Source: an uncultured Pseudomonadales bacterium
Lineage (GTDB): Bacteria; Pseudomonadota; Gammaproteobacteria; Pseudomonadales; Cellvibrionaceae
NCBI GenBank assembly: GCA_947488935.1
Contig: CANLBN010000004.1
Span: 283,733 to 347,732, forward strand
DNA length: 64,000 nucleotides
Reading direction: 5' to 3'
Below, one piece after another: positions 1 through 9,306 of this stretch; within the stretch, counting starts at the first letter, position 1, and each line of letters opens with the position of its first letter. The notes beneath the pieces are model-generated. The model was not told the origin of the DNA and did no database searches. It saw only the letters and a program-made list of their open reading frames with translations. The translations under genes and the position numbers were made by a program.

Positions 1-310
1 AAGAAGGTGATTTATAAGCAGTCAATTATAACTCTAACAGCGATATAAAAATATCAGTCTTCTTTGCCAATATAAAAGAGAGAGTATATTTGTCCTGAAT
101 ATTTAGCTTTTAGAGTAGCATTTTCTCAATGGAAATCTGCCATTGGGATAAGCTAAGCTACCACTTAGCCGTTACTCGTATTTATCGGTATTGCTAAACC
201 ACTGCGGCCTACTATACTCAACATATTGCCTGCTTATTACTGAGAACATTTGGCTTGCATTTATTACAGTTAAACAATGAACATATCCATAGCCAAACTA
301 AATTATTACT
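1..310. other. No recognisable gene at left edge
   Basis: AT-rich stretch before the PilZ gene. A short frame open from the first base to about position 48 could be the last codons of a gene lying outside the window, but it is too short to identify. I see no strong promoter, terminator or RNA gene here. Confidence 0.4.
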
Positions 311-574
311 ATGATCAACAATCGTCAACACTCTCGTCACCCCATTGGAGTTAACATCAAAATCTCTCATAAAAGTATTGATGATATTACTCTAGAAACA
401 AAAGATATCTCTGATGGTGGATTATTCGTTGCAGTCGACCCCGACAAAATGCCTCCTATTGGCACTATTGTTAAGGGGCAAGTGCAAGGCATGGCTGAGG
501 ACCCTCCTGTTGTCGATATGAAAATTGTTAGAATAACAAGCACAGGTATTGGTTTGGAATACGTTAACTTATAA
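311..574 (+). CDS. PilZ domain protein (putative c-di-GMP binder)
   Basis: Small cytosolic protein of 87 residues consisting of a single PilZ domain. The N-terminal RQHSRHP segment matches the RxxxR arm that wraps c-di-GMP. DISDGGLFV at about residues 33-41 matches the D/NxSxxG half of the binding site, so ligand binding is plausible. The rest is the expected beta-barrel pattern. It stands alone, about 0.7 kb from the convergent flagellar operon, so a role in c-di-GMP control of motility or surface behaviour is an inference from location and family only. No Shine-Dalgarno sequence is obvious upstream of the ATG. Confidence 0.8.
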   Translation: MINNRQHSRHPIGVNIKISHKSIDDITLETKDISDGGLFVAVDPDKMPPIGTIVKGQVQGMAEDPPVVDMKIVRITSTGIGLEYVNL

Positions 575-754
575 AATAATGTCTATCTTATACAAGCCCA
601 CACTGTACACTATGTAATGGCAATGAGGCTTTATGGGTCACTTGATTAAGCTACCAAGCTTCGTTAAAGTACATTTAGATTCTGATAGATAGTAAGAGCC
701 CACAAATAAGTCGGGAATAATTGTTCGCAAGTTAAGATAATCTGATTTTTTGTT

Positions 755-821
755 GCTTACATGGGCGTAGATAATTGGCGTGAGCAGGAGCGGAAGCCAT
801 GCTTACATGGACGTAGATAAT
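755..821 (+). repeat. Two copies of a 21-bp interspersed repeat
   Basis: Two 21-bp copies of the motif GCTTACATGG(A/G)CGTAGATAA plus a final T lie at 755-775 and 801-821, 46 bp apart and differing at one base. A third, inverted copy lies at 7360-7380 at the other side of the flagellar cluster. The core is an imperfect palindrome (CTAC...GTAG). The rest of 575-961 shows no gene. Confidence 0.6.
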
Positions 822-961
822 GGTTTACTATTACCTTAAACCTCGCCTCAAATCAGGCTATTTTTCCTCACCGACAATTGCACTCAGGCATATTCGGAGA
901 CTCCATTAACAATAAAAGGTTATTGCAACTTAAGAATCACGCTTTTATTAATTTTGAGTAA

Positions 962-1249
962 AGCACTATTAATACAATTGTTGAAAATAAACAGGTAGAA
1001 AGTATTCTAAAACGAGAAGGTTATAGGATAGATAGCAGTGATATAAAACCTGTCAATATATTCCCCTCCCCTATGGATGCATTTCAATATGCGCTCTACT
1101 CCTTTGGACAAGAGGATATCTTTATTGTATTGATGGTCAATATTAGGCAAAACACGATTTATGGATATCACGTCCTTGATCTTACACAAAATAACTCACT
1201 GGCAGATGACCTTATCAACCGTTTGCGCAATAAAGATTACCTACTGTAG
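962..1249 (+). pseudogene. Remnant of an unidentified gene (no start codon)
   Basis: An open frame of 95 codons follows a TAA at 959-961 and ends at TAG 1247-1249, but contains no ATG until 1073. The translation before and after that ATG looks protein-like (KREGYRIDSSDIKPVNIFPS, then QYALYSFGQEDIFIVLMV), which suggests the C-terminal part of a gene that lost its 5' end. I do not recognise the family. A non-ATG start or a 58-residue protein from 1073 are alternatives. The opposite-strand frame across the same bases looks like a shadow. Confidence 0.4.
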
Positions 1250-1293
1250 CTAGCCAATCCTTTTTAACTACCCCCCCATTTATAAAGAGTAGT

Positions 1294-2430
1294 TTATTCA
1301 TCATAAATCATATCATCTGGCACAGTGACTGACCTTGGGTAGGTTGGTCTATCGCCCTGGCCTCGGCGAAAATTTTGCAACTGAAAGACATAGGCCAATA
1401 TTTTAGCAACCGCAACATATAAACCCGTAGGGATTTCTTGATCTATTTTTGTCGTGTAATAAACAGCCCGTGCTAGCCGTGGTGACTCAATAATCTCTAC
1501 CTGATTGGCACCTGCAACTTCTCTTATTTTTAACGCAACCTGGTCGACCCCTTTGGCCACGACAATGGGTGTATTCATACTTTCGGGTTTGTATTTAACC
1601 GCAACGGCATAGTGAGTTGGGTTAGTGATGATCACATCGGCCTCAGGAACCTCAGCCATCATACGTTTATTCGCCATCTCCTGTTGTAACTGGCGAATAC
1701 GACCTTTAACCTCTGGCCTACCGTCAGTATCTTTCATTTCGTCTTTTACATCCTGTAAAGACATTTTAAGCTTTTCTGTATGGTCATAAATCTGGAATGG
1801 CACATCAACCAATGCAATTAAAATAGTAATCGACGCTAAAACAATACAGACCCAAATAGCAATCTCAATAGCATGATCTGTAGATGCACGAAGATCTTCA
1901 AAGGCCAAAGCTGCAATCTCGTCTTTTAGTACATTAAATGCTATCAATGCAACCGTAATGATTAATACGATCTTGGCAAAGGCTTTGCCAAGCTCTACCA
2001 AAGACTTCATCGAGAACATCCTCTTAATACCCTCAAGTGGATTCATCCGACTTGGTTTTGGCATTAATGATTTTGTGCTAAAAAGCCACCCGCCTAAAGC
2101 AATGGGGCCTATCAAAGCGGCTAGTAATAAAATACCAAAAAAGGGCAATAAACCCATAAGTGCATCTGCAAACGATTCTGTTAAATGATATGTCATTCTC
2201 GAGGTATCAAAAATGTCTTCGCGAGAAAAAGAAAAATTAAAACGAAATACAGCCATTAAACTTTGTGCAATAAAACCACCAAACCATAAAAAGCCAAAGG
2301 CCGATGCCAATAAAACAAAGGTCGTTGTCAGCTCTTTCGATCGAGGGATCTGCCCATCTTCTTTTGCTTTTTCAAGCTTTTTCTGTGTGGGCTGTTCTGT
2401 TTTTTCTTGACCTTGATCGTTATCAGCCAT
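1294..2430 (-). CDS. flhB: Flagellar type III export protein FlhB
   Basis: Inner-membrane component of the flagellar export gate that switches substrate specificity from rod/hook to filament proteins. The 378 residues show the charged N terminus, four hydrophobic segments between about 35 and 215, a linker, and the cytoplasmic domain with the self-cleaving NPTH motif at residues 270-273, matching the position in enteric FlhB. Last gene of the fliL-flhB run; it starts 9 bp after the fliR stop. Length is normal and nothing is missing. FliK, encoded at the other end of the cluster, is its expected partner in hook-length control. Confidence 0.97.
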   Translation of the reverse strand: MADNDQGQEKTEQPTQKKLEKAKEDGQIPRSKELTTTFVLLASAFGFLWFGGFIAQSLMAVFRFNFSFSREDIFDTSRMTYHLTESFADALMGLLPFFGILLLAALIGPIALGGWLFSTKSLMPKPSRMNPLEGIKRMFSMKSLVELGKAFAKIVLIITVALIAFNVLKDEIAALAFEDLRASTDHAIEIAIWVCIVLASITILIALVDVPFQIYDHTEKLKMSLQDVKDEMKDTDGRPEVKGRIRQLQQEMANKRMMAEVPEADVIITNPTHYAVAVKYKPESMNTPIVVAKGVDQVALKIREVAGANQVEIIESPRLARAVYYTTKIDQEIPTGLYVAVAKILAYVFQLQNFRRGQGDRPTYPRSVTVPDDMIYDE

Positions 2431-2439
2431 AACGCCCCC

Positions 2440-3213
2440 TTACTTTAAAAGCTCTTGAGCGAAAATAAACCCTTGGCTGGTATATTCTCTAAAAATGGGT
2501 AAAAAGGCATCAAAGCCCAACCACATAACAAATAGACCAAAGATCAACGTCATAGGAAAGCCAACCACAAATACATTAATTTGTGGTGCAGACCGACTCA
2601 TTACACCAAAAGCAATATTGACCAGCAGCAACGATGTTAATATAGGCAAGGCAATAGTTAACCCACTGGCAAACATCCAACTACCCAAACCAATAATTTT
2701 GGCGAAATCCTCCGTAGAAAAACTCGACACGCCAATGGGCATAACAGTAAAGCTATCAACTAATATTTGTAATAAAACTAAATGACCATTAATACTGATA
2801 AATAATAAGGTGGTGGTCAAAAGATAAAACTGTGAAATGATAGTGACAGACAAGCCACTCGCAGGGTCATTCATTGCAGCAAACCCCAAACCCATAGACA
2901 TAGCGATGTACTGGCCTGTCATCACAAATATTTGAAAAACAACCTGAAAAATAAATGCAAGCGCAACACCAATTAGTATTTGCTGAGCAACAAGCAGTAA
3001 TACACTCAGTGATAATGCCTCGTACTGTGGTCCAGCAGGTAGTAATGGGGCGATAATAATTGTGATCATAAAACCCAAAACAACACGCACGCGCGCAGTT
3101 AATACTTGTGTACCGAATATAGGCGCTGCCAACAAAAAAGCAGTGATACGTACTAAAGGAAAAAAATACGAGCCAATGAACTGCATTATTTGTGCTTCTG
3201 TTAGTTCAAACAT
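2440..3213 (-). CDS. fliR: Flagellar export apparatus protein FliR
   Basis: Polytopic inner-membrane subunit of the FliPQR export gate. It has 257 residues of almost continuous hydrophobic helices with the family pattern FxRITAFLLAAPIFG near the N terminus and NIAFGVMSRSAPQINVF near residue 200. It lies between fliQ (69 bp upstream) and flhB (9 bp downstream) in the standard order. In the assembled gate FliR packs as the last subunit of the P5Q4R1 helix and contacts FlhB. Length and residues look intact. Confidence 0.97.
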   Translation of the reverse strand: MFELTEAQIMQFIGSYFFPLVRITAFLLAAPIFGTQVLTARVRVVLGFMITIIIAPLLPAGPQYEALSLSVLLLVAQQILIGVALAFIFQVVFQIFVMTGQYIAMSMGLGFAAMNDPASGLSVTIISQFYLLTTTLLFISINGHLVLLQILVDSFTVMPIGVSSFSTEDFAKIIGLGSWMFASGLTIALPILTSLLLVNIAFGVMSRSAPQINVFVVGFPMTLIFGLFVMWLGFDAFLPIFREYTSQGFIFAQELLK

Positions 3214-3282
3214 GCCTTATCACATAAACAGCCGTTGTTAAAAGATTGTCAATAAAACTAGGTAACCTTTGGAAAAGTCTCC

Positions 3283-3552
3283 TTAGCCAATTAGCGTTGG
3301 AATATTCATAAATAAACGGTGAAATAATTCGAGAAATTCATTAATTAACCAGCCACCTAAAAACATAATAGAGCCAAGGGTCACCAATAGCCTTGGCAAA
3401 AAACTTAAGGTTTGTTCATTAATCTGTGTTGCCGCCTGGAAGATACTCACAAGCAAACCCACAGCCAAACCAGGCCCTACAATCAAGGAAACCATTAACA
3501 CACATAAATACAATGCGTTACCAAATAAATCCATTACAACTTCTGGTGTCAT
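3283..3552 (-). CDS. fliQ: Flagellar export apparatus protein FliQ
   Basis: Small export-gate subunit of 89 residues with two transmembrane helices (about 14-40 and 52-76), starting MTPEVVMDLF as in most FliQ proteins and containing the conserved AATQINEQTLSFLPR loop between the helices. Four copies normally form part of the FliPQR gate. It sits 40 bp after fliP and 69 bp before fliR on the same strand. It is full length. Confidence 0.97.
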   Translation of the reverse strand: MTPEVVMDLFGNALYLCVLMVSLIVGPGLAVGLLVSIFQAATQINEQTLSFLPRLLVTLGSIMFLGGWLINEFLELFHRLFMNIPTLIG

Positions 3553-3592
3553 TTTTTTAACCTACCGGTAGTTATTGTTAACGGCCTAATAT

Positions 3593-4450
3593 CTATTGCA
3601 AAATACCGTAACTTGCAGCTAGCGTTCCCATCAACATTGCCCAGCCATCAACAAGTACAAACAGCATAATTTTAAAAGGCAGTGAAATAATTAAAGGAGA
3701 TAACATCATCATACCCATTGCCATCAATACACTAGCAACCACTATGTCTATCACTAAAAAGGGAATAAATAAAATAAACCCTATTTGAAATGCCGTTTTT
3801 AACTCGCTAGTAATAAATGATGGAATCAAAACCGTAATGGGCACATCTTCTGCCGTATTAATATTATTGGTATTGGATATATCCATAAATAACTTCAGAT
3901 CGCTCTCGCGTGTCTGCGCCATCATAAAATTATGAAAAGGCTTAACCGTACGATTTATCGCCTCTTTTGAGCTAATCTGCTCATTAATATAAGGCTGTAA
4001 AGCTTCGACATTTACACGATCAAAGACTGGCGCCATGATAAACATTGTCATAAACAAGCTCATACCAATTAAAATTTGATTAGATGGTGATTGTTGTAGA
4101 CCTAATGCTTGACGTAAAATAGCAAAAACAATGATGATACGAGTAAATGATGTGGTCATTAATAGTAATGCAGGCAAAAATGACAGTACTGTCATTATGG
4201 CAAGTATTTGAATGCTTACCGAGTATTCTTCACCCCCATCTTTATTCTTAGTGACGGTAATTGCAGATAAAGAAGGTAAGTTTTGAATACTTTCTAAAGT
4301 AGAAGATGTACTACTTGTGCTCGTTGAAGTACTTTGTTGTGCGCTAGCAATCTCACTAACAAACATTAAGAGTAAAGAAAATAATATAAACAGTACGAGA
4401 TTTATAGATGGGTATTTAGCAGACACCAGATAATGACGGATAAATTTCAT
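3593..4450 (-). CDS. fliP: Flagellar export apparatus protein FliP
   Basis: Core subunit of the FliPQR export gate. The 285 residues start with a cleavable-type hydrophobic N terminus (about 15-38), followed by a serine/threonine-rich stretch and then the conserved FliP body: [32 protein letters not shown], the periplasmic region and the last two helices with [10 protein letters not shown]. The start codon overlaps the fliO stop by one base (TGATG), so translation is probably coupled. Slightly longer than enteric FliP because of the Ser/Thr linker. Confidence 0.96.
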   Translation of the reverse strand: MKFIRHYLVSAKYPSINLVLFILFSLLLMFVSEIASAQQSTSTSTSSTSSTLESIQNLPSLSAITVTKNKDGGEEYSVSIQILAIMTVLSFLPALLLMTTSFTRIIIVFAILRQALGLQQSPSNQILIGMSLFMTMFIMAPVFDRVNVEALQPYINEQISSKEAINRTVKPFHNFMMAQTRESDLKLFMDISNTNNINTAEDVPITVLIPSFITSELKTAFQIGFILFIPFLVIDIVVASVLMAMGMMMLSPLIISLPFKIMLFVLVDGWAMLMGTLAASYGILQ

Positions 4451-4986
4451 CAGCCTGTGATCTCTTCTTTATGGATTGCCCTGCCCTTTTTATCTTCAGG
4501 CTTATTAAGTACAGCCTTTAGCTTTTCTGCAAAAGAAGATGACAGGTCATTAACCACTTTATTGCTTGAAAAGCCATTAGTAACAGCTTTATGTGTTGTC
4601 TCTTCACTAGCGTTATTGACTATCTCAGACCCGCCTTTGTTCTCTAGCGTCTTTACATGACCTACAAAGCCGGGGGCTACACCTATAAGAATTTTTTCAC
4701 CCTCTACTTCAACAAGTAATAGTTTCTCTTTAGGTGACAGTGGCAGAGTGCTTTTAATTTGCATGGCATTATTAACACCGTAACCAGTGTAACCCACTCG
4801 TTTTATCAGCCACACAACAACAAAAATCATTGCAACGGTTGCCATCAGACCTAACATCATTTGTACTAGGTTTGATGAGTACGAGACAGGTACTGCTGCC
4901 TGCTCGGCAGCATAAGAGCTAACGGACAGCAATAATAATGTAAAAGATAGTGAAATATTTATTGATCTTTTTACATGTATTTTCAT
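4450..4986 (-). CDS. fliO: Flagellar biogenesis protein FliO
   Basis: Accessory membrane protein that helps assemble the FliPQR gate. From the chosen start (MKIHVKR, preceded by AAGGG seven bases upstream) it has 178 residues: a signal-like hydrophobic N terminus, a transmembrane helix at about 43-60 ([17 protein letters not shown]) and a cytoplasmic domain typical of FliO ([30 protein letters not shown]). An upstream ATG at 5004 would add six residues but has a weaker ribosome site. The C-terminal third is poorly conserved in this family. Confidence 0.9.
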   Translation of the reverse strand: MKIHVKRSINISLSFTLLLLSVSSYAAEQAAVPVSYSSNLVQMMLGLMATVAMIFVVVWLIKRVGYTGYGVNNAMQIKSTLPLSPKEKLLLVEVEGEKILIGVAPGFVGHVKTLENKGGSEIVNNASEETTHKAVTNGFSSNKVVNDLSSSFAEKLKAVLNKPEDKKGRAIHKEEITG

Positions 4987-5014
4987 AGCGACACCCTTAC
5001 TCATTCTTTAATCA

Positions 5015-5491
5015 TTAGCCTAACTTTTTGATACGTTCTGCTGGACTAATAACATCCGTCATCCGAATACCAAATTTTTCATTAACGACAACTACTTCAC
5101 CGTGAGCGATCAATGTACCATTGACTAATACATCTAGTGGCTCTCCAGCCAAGCGGTCGAGTTCAATAACTGACCCCTGATTGAGTTGTAATAAATTACG
5201 AATAGTAATTGAAGTACTACCAACCTCCATCGAGATAGATACAGGGATATCTAAAATAATTTCTAAGTCTGGATCAATACTTTTACTATTACCGTTATCG
5301 CTATCGCTATCAAATGTTTCAAGGTCAATAGCCTCTGCTTTTGCTTCTTCGTCTGCCTGCTCTTCCATCGCACCTGCCCAAGGATCATCTTCCTCCGAGC
5401 TTGCTTGCTCTTCCATTGCATCTGCCCATGGATCTTCAGCAGTCGTCTCGTCGGTTGTTTCTGCTGGCTTCTCTTTATCGTCATCACTCAT
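5015..5491 (-). CDS. fliN: Flagellar switch protein FliN
   Basis: C-ring protein at the base of the motor, acting with FliM and FliG in torque and switching. The C-terminal half (about 85-158) is the SpoA fold with IPVSISMEVGSTSITIRNLL and GEVVVVNEKFGIRMTDV. The N-terminal half is an acidic, disordered extension with two near-repeats containing DPWA(D/G)AMEEQA. I place the start at 5491 (MSDDDKE), preceded by GAGG at nine bases and overlapping the fliM stop by eight bases. A start at 5524 would overlap fliM by 41 bases and is less likely. Confidence 0.95.
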   Translation of the reverse strand: MSDDDKEKPAETTDETTAEDPWADAMEEQASSEEDDPWAGAMEEQADEEAKAEAIDLETFDSDSDNGNSKSIDPDLEIILDIPVSISMEVGSTSITIRNLLQLNQGSVIELDRLAGEPLDVLVNGTLIAHGEVVVVNEKFGIRMTDVISPAERIKKLG

Positions 5492-6512
5492 CAGACGCAT
5501 CCTCATCATTGGTTTTTGGGTCATCTAAGCTCGGAATTGGTGAGCTTGTAATTTTTGATGGTTTAATGTGGCCAGTCACTTTTAGCGCTAAATTACCATT
5601 AGACTGCCCTATCTCGGTTGTAAACATTGGGACGCCATTAACATTGATTTTATGCTCATCCAGCATCTCGACTGGAAGAATGTCACCTTCTTTCAGACCA
5701 ACAACATCTCGTAGAGAAATAGTGTCTCTAATCAAATCACACTCCATATCAACCGTTGCCGACATAATATCTTCGCGTAGTGAATTCACCCAACGATCAT
5801 CTCTATCATCGCTATCACTTTGCAATCCAGCATCAAGCATCTCTCTTATAGGCTCAATCATCGAGTAAGGGATTGTGATATGTAAATCACCCCCACCGCC
5901 ATCTAGCTCTACATGAAACGTGCTTACAACAACCACTTCGCTTGGGCTGACAATATTGGCCATCGACGGATTAACTTCTGAATTAACATGATCGAACTCA
6001 AGAGGCATAATTGCCCGCCAAGCTTCTTTTAGATCAATAAATGCCTGTTCTAGCACAATGCGAACAACACGTAGTTCCGTTGGTGTAAATTCACGCCCTT
6101 CAATTTTTGCGTGGCGGCCATCGCCCCCAAAAAAATTATCAACAAGTTTAAAAACTAATTTGGCATCGAGTACTACTAAGCCCGTACCACGTAGAGGACG
6201 AAACTTAACCATATTTAAGCTAGTTGGAACATAAAGCGTATGCACGTACTCGCCAAATTTTTGGATTTTAATGCCACCAGAGGCAACATCTGCAGTACGA
6301 CGTAGTAGATTAAACATACTAATACGCGTATAGCGTGCAAAGCGCTCGTTGATCATCTCGAGCGTCGGCATACGCCCACGAACAATACGATCCTGAGTGG
6401 TTAAGTCATAAGTGCCGACACCACCCGAATCACTATCGTCATCGGTTTCTACATCTCCGTCATCGACACCATGGAGTAGCGCATCAATTTCGTCTTGTGA
6501 GAGTAAATCCAT
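5484..6512 (-). CDS. fliM: Flagellar switch protein FliM
   Basis: C-ring switch protein that binds phospho-CheY. The N terminus MDLLSQDEIDALLHG is the conserved CheY-binding segment. The middle CheC-like domain follows, and a SpoA domain is at the C terminus (LKEGDILPVEM, NVNGVPMFTTEIG). It has 342 residues, about the usual length. A short acidic linker (about 19-32) separates the two parts. It lies between fliL and fliN, overlapping fliN. Confidence 0.97.
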   Translation of the reverse strand: MDLLSQDEIDALLHGVDDGDVETDDDSDSGGVGTYDLTTQDRIVRGRMPTLEMINERFARYTRISMFNLLRRTADVASGGIKIQKFGEYVHTLYVPTSLNMVKFRPLRGTGLVVLDAKLVFKLVDNFFGGDGRHAKIEGREFTPTELRVVRIVLEQAFIDLKEAWRAIMPLEFDHVNSEVNPSMANIVSPSEVVVVSTFHVELDGGGGDLHITIPYSMIEPIREMLDAGLQSDSDDRDDRWVNSLREDIMSATVDMECDLIRDTISLRDVVGLKEGDILPVEMLDEHKINVNGVPMFTTEIGQSNGNLALKVTGHIKPSKITSSPIPSLDDPKTNDEDASDE

Positions 6513-6564
6513 TAGAAATGTCTCGTTAGTATTTAATTAAAATATTTAGATAAATTGCTGCTAT

Positions 6565-7098
6565 TTACTGCATAACAAAATTGGTAAATAGTATTTTCTC
6601 TATACCCGGCTTACCAATTTCTTGCTCCATAATATTTTGCAATTCTTTTAGCGAATCCTGCTTTAACAGCTCTCGCCCTTCGTCAGTTTGTAATTCATCA
6701 TAGGTTTGCCCACTAAATAATAAAATAAGGTTGTTACGAATCATCGGCATATGTATTTCTACTGCGTTGATGACATCTTCTTCACGCGTCATAACCGAAA
6801 TTTCAGCTTGTAAAAAACGTTGCCTACCACGTACATCGTAGTTAACAATCAATGCAGGCTTTAAAGGAAAATAAATGGCGGGCCCTTTTACTTCCTCTTC
6901 CTCTGCACCTGTTATTGGGTTGCCGTCCTCATCTAATTCTTGTGCTACTTCTGGCTCAGGAGATAACATTTTTACAGCGAATAAGGTGCCACCGATCGAT
7001 GCGCCAATAAGCACGATAGCTAGCACAATAAATATAATGAGTTTTTTCTTGCCACCACTGGGTTTTTCTTCAGTGACTTTATCTTCTTCCTCTGCCAT
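6565..7098 (-). CDS. fliL: Flagellar basal body protein FliL
   Basis: Single-pass membrane protein that surrounds stator units. The 177 residues contain a Lys-rich cytoplasmic tail, one transmembrane helix (about 19-42), an acidic linker and the periplasmic SPFH-like FliL domain (PLKPALIVNY, RQRFLQAEISVM, ending KILFTNFVMQ as FliL proteins do). First gene after a good sigma-54-type promoter at 7137-7152, so it probably heads the fliLMNOPQR-flhB operon. Confidence 0.95.
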   Translation of the reverse strand: MAEEEDKVTEEKPSGGKKKLIIFIVLAIVLIGASIGGTLFAVKMLSPEPEVAQELDEDGNPITGAEEEEVKGPAIYFPLKPALIVNYDVRGRQRFLQAEISVMTREEDVINAVEIHMPMIRNNLILLFSGQTYDELQTDEGRELLKQDSLKELQNIMEQEIGKPGIEKILFTNFVMQ

Positions 7099-7136
7099 GC
7101 CAAAAATCCGTCAGTCAATAAATATAAATGCATTAC

Positions 7137-7152
7137 AGCAAGAGATATGCCA
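7137..7152 (-). promoter_or_regulatory. Sigma-54 (-24/-12) promoter upstream of fliL
   Basis: On the minus strand the sequence reads TGGCATATCTCTTGCT, matching the RpoN consensus TGGCAC-N5-TTGCW with one mismatch and the required GG/GC spacing. It would start transcription near 7125, about 27 bases before fliL. Flagellar operons of this order are RpoN/FleQ-dependent in Pseudomonas and Vibrio, which fits. Confidence 0.7.
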
Positions 7153-7427
7153 AATACTTATAAACACGTGCAAGTGATAAAATAGTAAGGAACAATAAGC
7201 CGTCATGTACAGAAGTAACAAATGGGAATGTAAGGCTTTGCTTTGGGAGCCTTTGAATAAGATATTTTTAGTGAGGAAAAATAAGCTAGTGTGAGGCAAA
7301 AATTAAAGGTCAGAGTAGTATTGGCGACATATTTAAGGCTTGTGCGGCTTCTCAGTCCAATTACCTACGTCCATGTAGGCAGAATTTTAGTCATCGAAAC
7401 GTCATTCGCGCTTTACTCAGGGCCTTT
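7153..7427. other. fliK-fliL intergenic region
   Basis: Non-coding gap of 329 bases between the fliK stop and the fliL start (7099-7427). It holds the fliL promoter and, at 7360-7380, an inverted copy of the 21-bp repeat seen at 755 and 801. No convincing gene; a minus-strand frame across it lacks any recognisable feature. Confidence 0.5.
7360..7380 (-). repeat. Third copy of the 21-bp interspersed repeat
   Basis: Reverse-strand copy of the repeat at 755-775 and 801-821, reading GCCTACATGGACGTAGGTAA on the minus strand, with two or three differences from the other copies. The similarity continues a few bases (AATTGG) beside the first copy. Confidence 0.55.
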
Positions 7428-8879
7428 CTAAGCATAAAGGCTCAATAAACTCGCGCCATTTGAATGGCTGGATATCGCAGTTTCACCTTCGATAACACTG
7501 GGGTCATTGCCTTCACCGGCAAAACCTTGGCGATTAGTGTCTCTTTCGGAGTTGCCTGCCTGCTGTTGCGATTGATCGGATACATCAACATCAACTAGAT
7601 TGATGCCCTCCCCATCAAACATCTCACGTAGACGAATCGCATTTTGATCAAGTGCTTCACGTACAGAGGTATTGCTAACAACAAAACTAACATGGGCCTG
7701 CTCATTAGCCACGGACACTTTAACTTGCATCGGGCCCAACTCTGCTGGATTTAAGTGTATTTCGGCTTCCTGTAAACCTTGGGAACTCAGCCACATTACC
7801 CGCTCCGTAACAGCCTCACCCCATTGTGCCTGCTGGAATGGAGTCCCTATTGCTAGCTGTGGTTTGGCAGTTGCTGTTGCTACTGTCGTTTGAGCAGTAC
7901 TTAATGCCGCAATAGAACTGATGTCTGTCGATAATTTGGGGCTAGAGTCCCCAGCTACCCCACTTGCATTTAATAGTTGGGCAAAATTAAGTTTATCAAT
8001 AGCCAACTTATCAGTAAGAGTCGTATTAGTAATATCTGTGCTTGCCTGTAGGGTTAATGTCTCGAGGCGTTCGCCCGTTAACCCACGGCTTAAAATACTC
8101 GATTGAGCAAGAAGGTCATCTGAGTTTAATGGAGCTACATTTGGGCTGGCAGATAATGTACTACTAAAGCGTACACCTGCGCTTTCTGTACTAGGCGCTA
8201 GCTGCCCATACTTTTTTAAATCATTGATAAGTTGTGCTGCACTAGCAACCGTTAAAGGTTGATTATTTAAAACCTCGGTCACTGTAGAGGCAATATCACC
8301 AACGGGTAATTGGCTGCTATCGACAAATAACTCATCAACTAGCTTCTGCAGCTCTGCAGGGTCAGGCTCTGCTCCCTCGGTGGTTTGCAAACTTTGCAAC
8401 CGAACTGATAATTGCTCTAATACCGAGGCTAAATCGGCATTAGTCGCTACGTCCAAGCCTATAACTGCTGTCTCTGGGCTAACAACGCCGGCCTCACTAT
8501 CGACAGACTGGCCTTCAGCTAAATAAGTGCCTTGCCGTACTAAATTATCACTGCTTGTATCATTTGGCTCCTCAGCAACAGAAGTAGCCGTAAATCCCGA
8601 CTCAGTATTAACATTCTGATCGTTTTCCGAACTTACCTCCGTAGGTACAGATTCCTTATCTTCAATAGATCTATTATCTTTAACTGTCGGCTCTTGTCGT
8701 TCAGAATTAGTCTCTTTTGCCGTCTGCGCATCCGGTTTATTTGATGTAATCTCTTTCTCTGCATCTTCAAATGTCCTCGAAAATCCTTGATCGCTAGTTT
8801 CTATAGCGCGATCATTATTCACTTTATTGACCCTATCGCTCGCACCTAGTTCTAATAATGGCAATAATTGATTTGTCAT
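7428..8879 (-). CDS. fliK: Flagellar hook-length control protein FliK
   Basis: Secreted ruler that sets hook length and triggers the FlhB specificity switch. The 483 residues from the chosen ATG (MTNQLLPLLELG) comprise a long low-complexity Ser/Thr/Gln/Glu-rich ruler and a C-terminal FliK domain with the conserved EAEIHLNPAELGPMQVKVSV and FVVSNTSVREALDQN segments, followed by a Gln/Asn-rich tail. GAGG stands just upstream of this ATG. An upstream TTG at 8933 would add 18 residues and is less likely. It is transcribed separately from fliL, 329 bp away, with its own sigma-54-type promoter. Confidence 0.92.
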   Translation of the reverse strand: MTNQLLPLLELGASDRVNKVNNDRAIETSDQGFSRTFEDAEKEITSNKPDAQTAKETNSERQEPTVKDNRSIEDKESVPTEVSSENDQNVNTESGFTATSVAEEPNDTSSDNLVRQGTYLAEGQSVDSEAGVVSPETAVIGLDVATNADLASVLEQLSVRLQSLQTTEGAEPDPAELQKLVDELFVDSSQLPVGDIASTVTEVLNNQPLTVASAAQLINDLKKYGQLAPSTESAGVRFSSTLSASPNVAPLNSDDLLAQSSILSRGLTGERLETLTLQASTDITNTTLTDKLAIDKLNFAQLLNASGVAGDSSPKLSTDISSIAALSTAQTTVATATAKPQLAIGTPFQQAQWGEAVTERVMWLSSQGLQEAEIHLNPAELGPMQVKVSVANEQAHVSFVVSNTSVREALDQNAIRLREMFDGEGINLVDVDVSDQSQQQAGNSERDTNRQGFAGEGNDPSVIEGETAISSHSNGASLLSLYA

Positions 8880-8977
8880 CACACCCTCACTTAGGTAGCC
8901 ACACTGTGGCGTAATATCGTTTGTAAACGGCAAGGCATTGCCGCTTTTTGGTTAACTGTTTACTGTCATGAATAAAT

Positions 8978-8993
8978 AGCAAAGACAGTGCCA
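8978..8993 (-). promoter_or_regulatory. Sigma-54 (-24/-12) promoter upstream of fliK
   Basis: On the minus strand the sequence is TGGCACTGTCTTTGCT, a full match to TGGCAC-N5-TTGCW. It would start transcription near 8966, about 85 bases before fliK. The rest of 8994-9306, between the divergent fliK and response-regulator genes, is AT-rich and shows no further gene; FleQ-type enhancer sites may lie here but cannot be recognised with confidence. Confidence 0.8.
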
Positions 8994-9306
8994 AAAAATA
9001 AATAAGGTAGATAAGGCGAATAAGAAATTTGAAAATTATAAGCAATATAAACTTGAAAATAGGCTAGCGATATTGATAAGCCTTAAGTATTACCTATAAG
9101 CATTAATATCAATTAATACTAACGAATTATAAATTGATCGTTTAAACGCATATAAAACATACTTTTATGGGAGTAACACACCTAAAAACGTGACATATAT
9201 CACAAAATACAAAACTGATAGAAAATATAGTCCAAATAATTATTAGATATAAAAAACTTATCTGGTTATAAATAATATCCGAGCCCATAAATTATTAGGT
9301 GACGAT

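Noticed and set aside
1007..1189. Minus-strand 60-codon frame
   Set aside because: It is the shadow of the more protein-like plus-strand remnant at 962-1249 and has no ribosome site.
7111..7299. Minus-strand frame between fliK and fliL
   Set aside because: Low-complexity hydrophobic translation overlapping the fliL promoter; no family or ribosome site.
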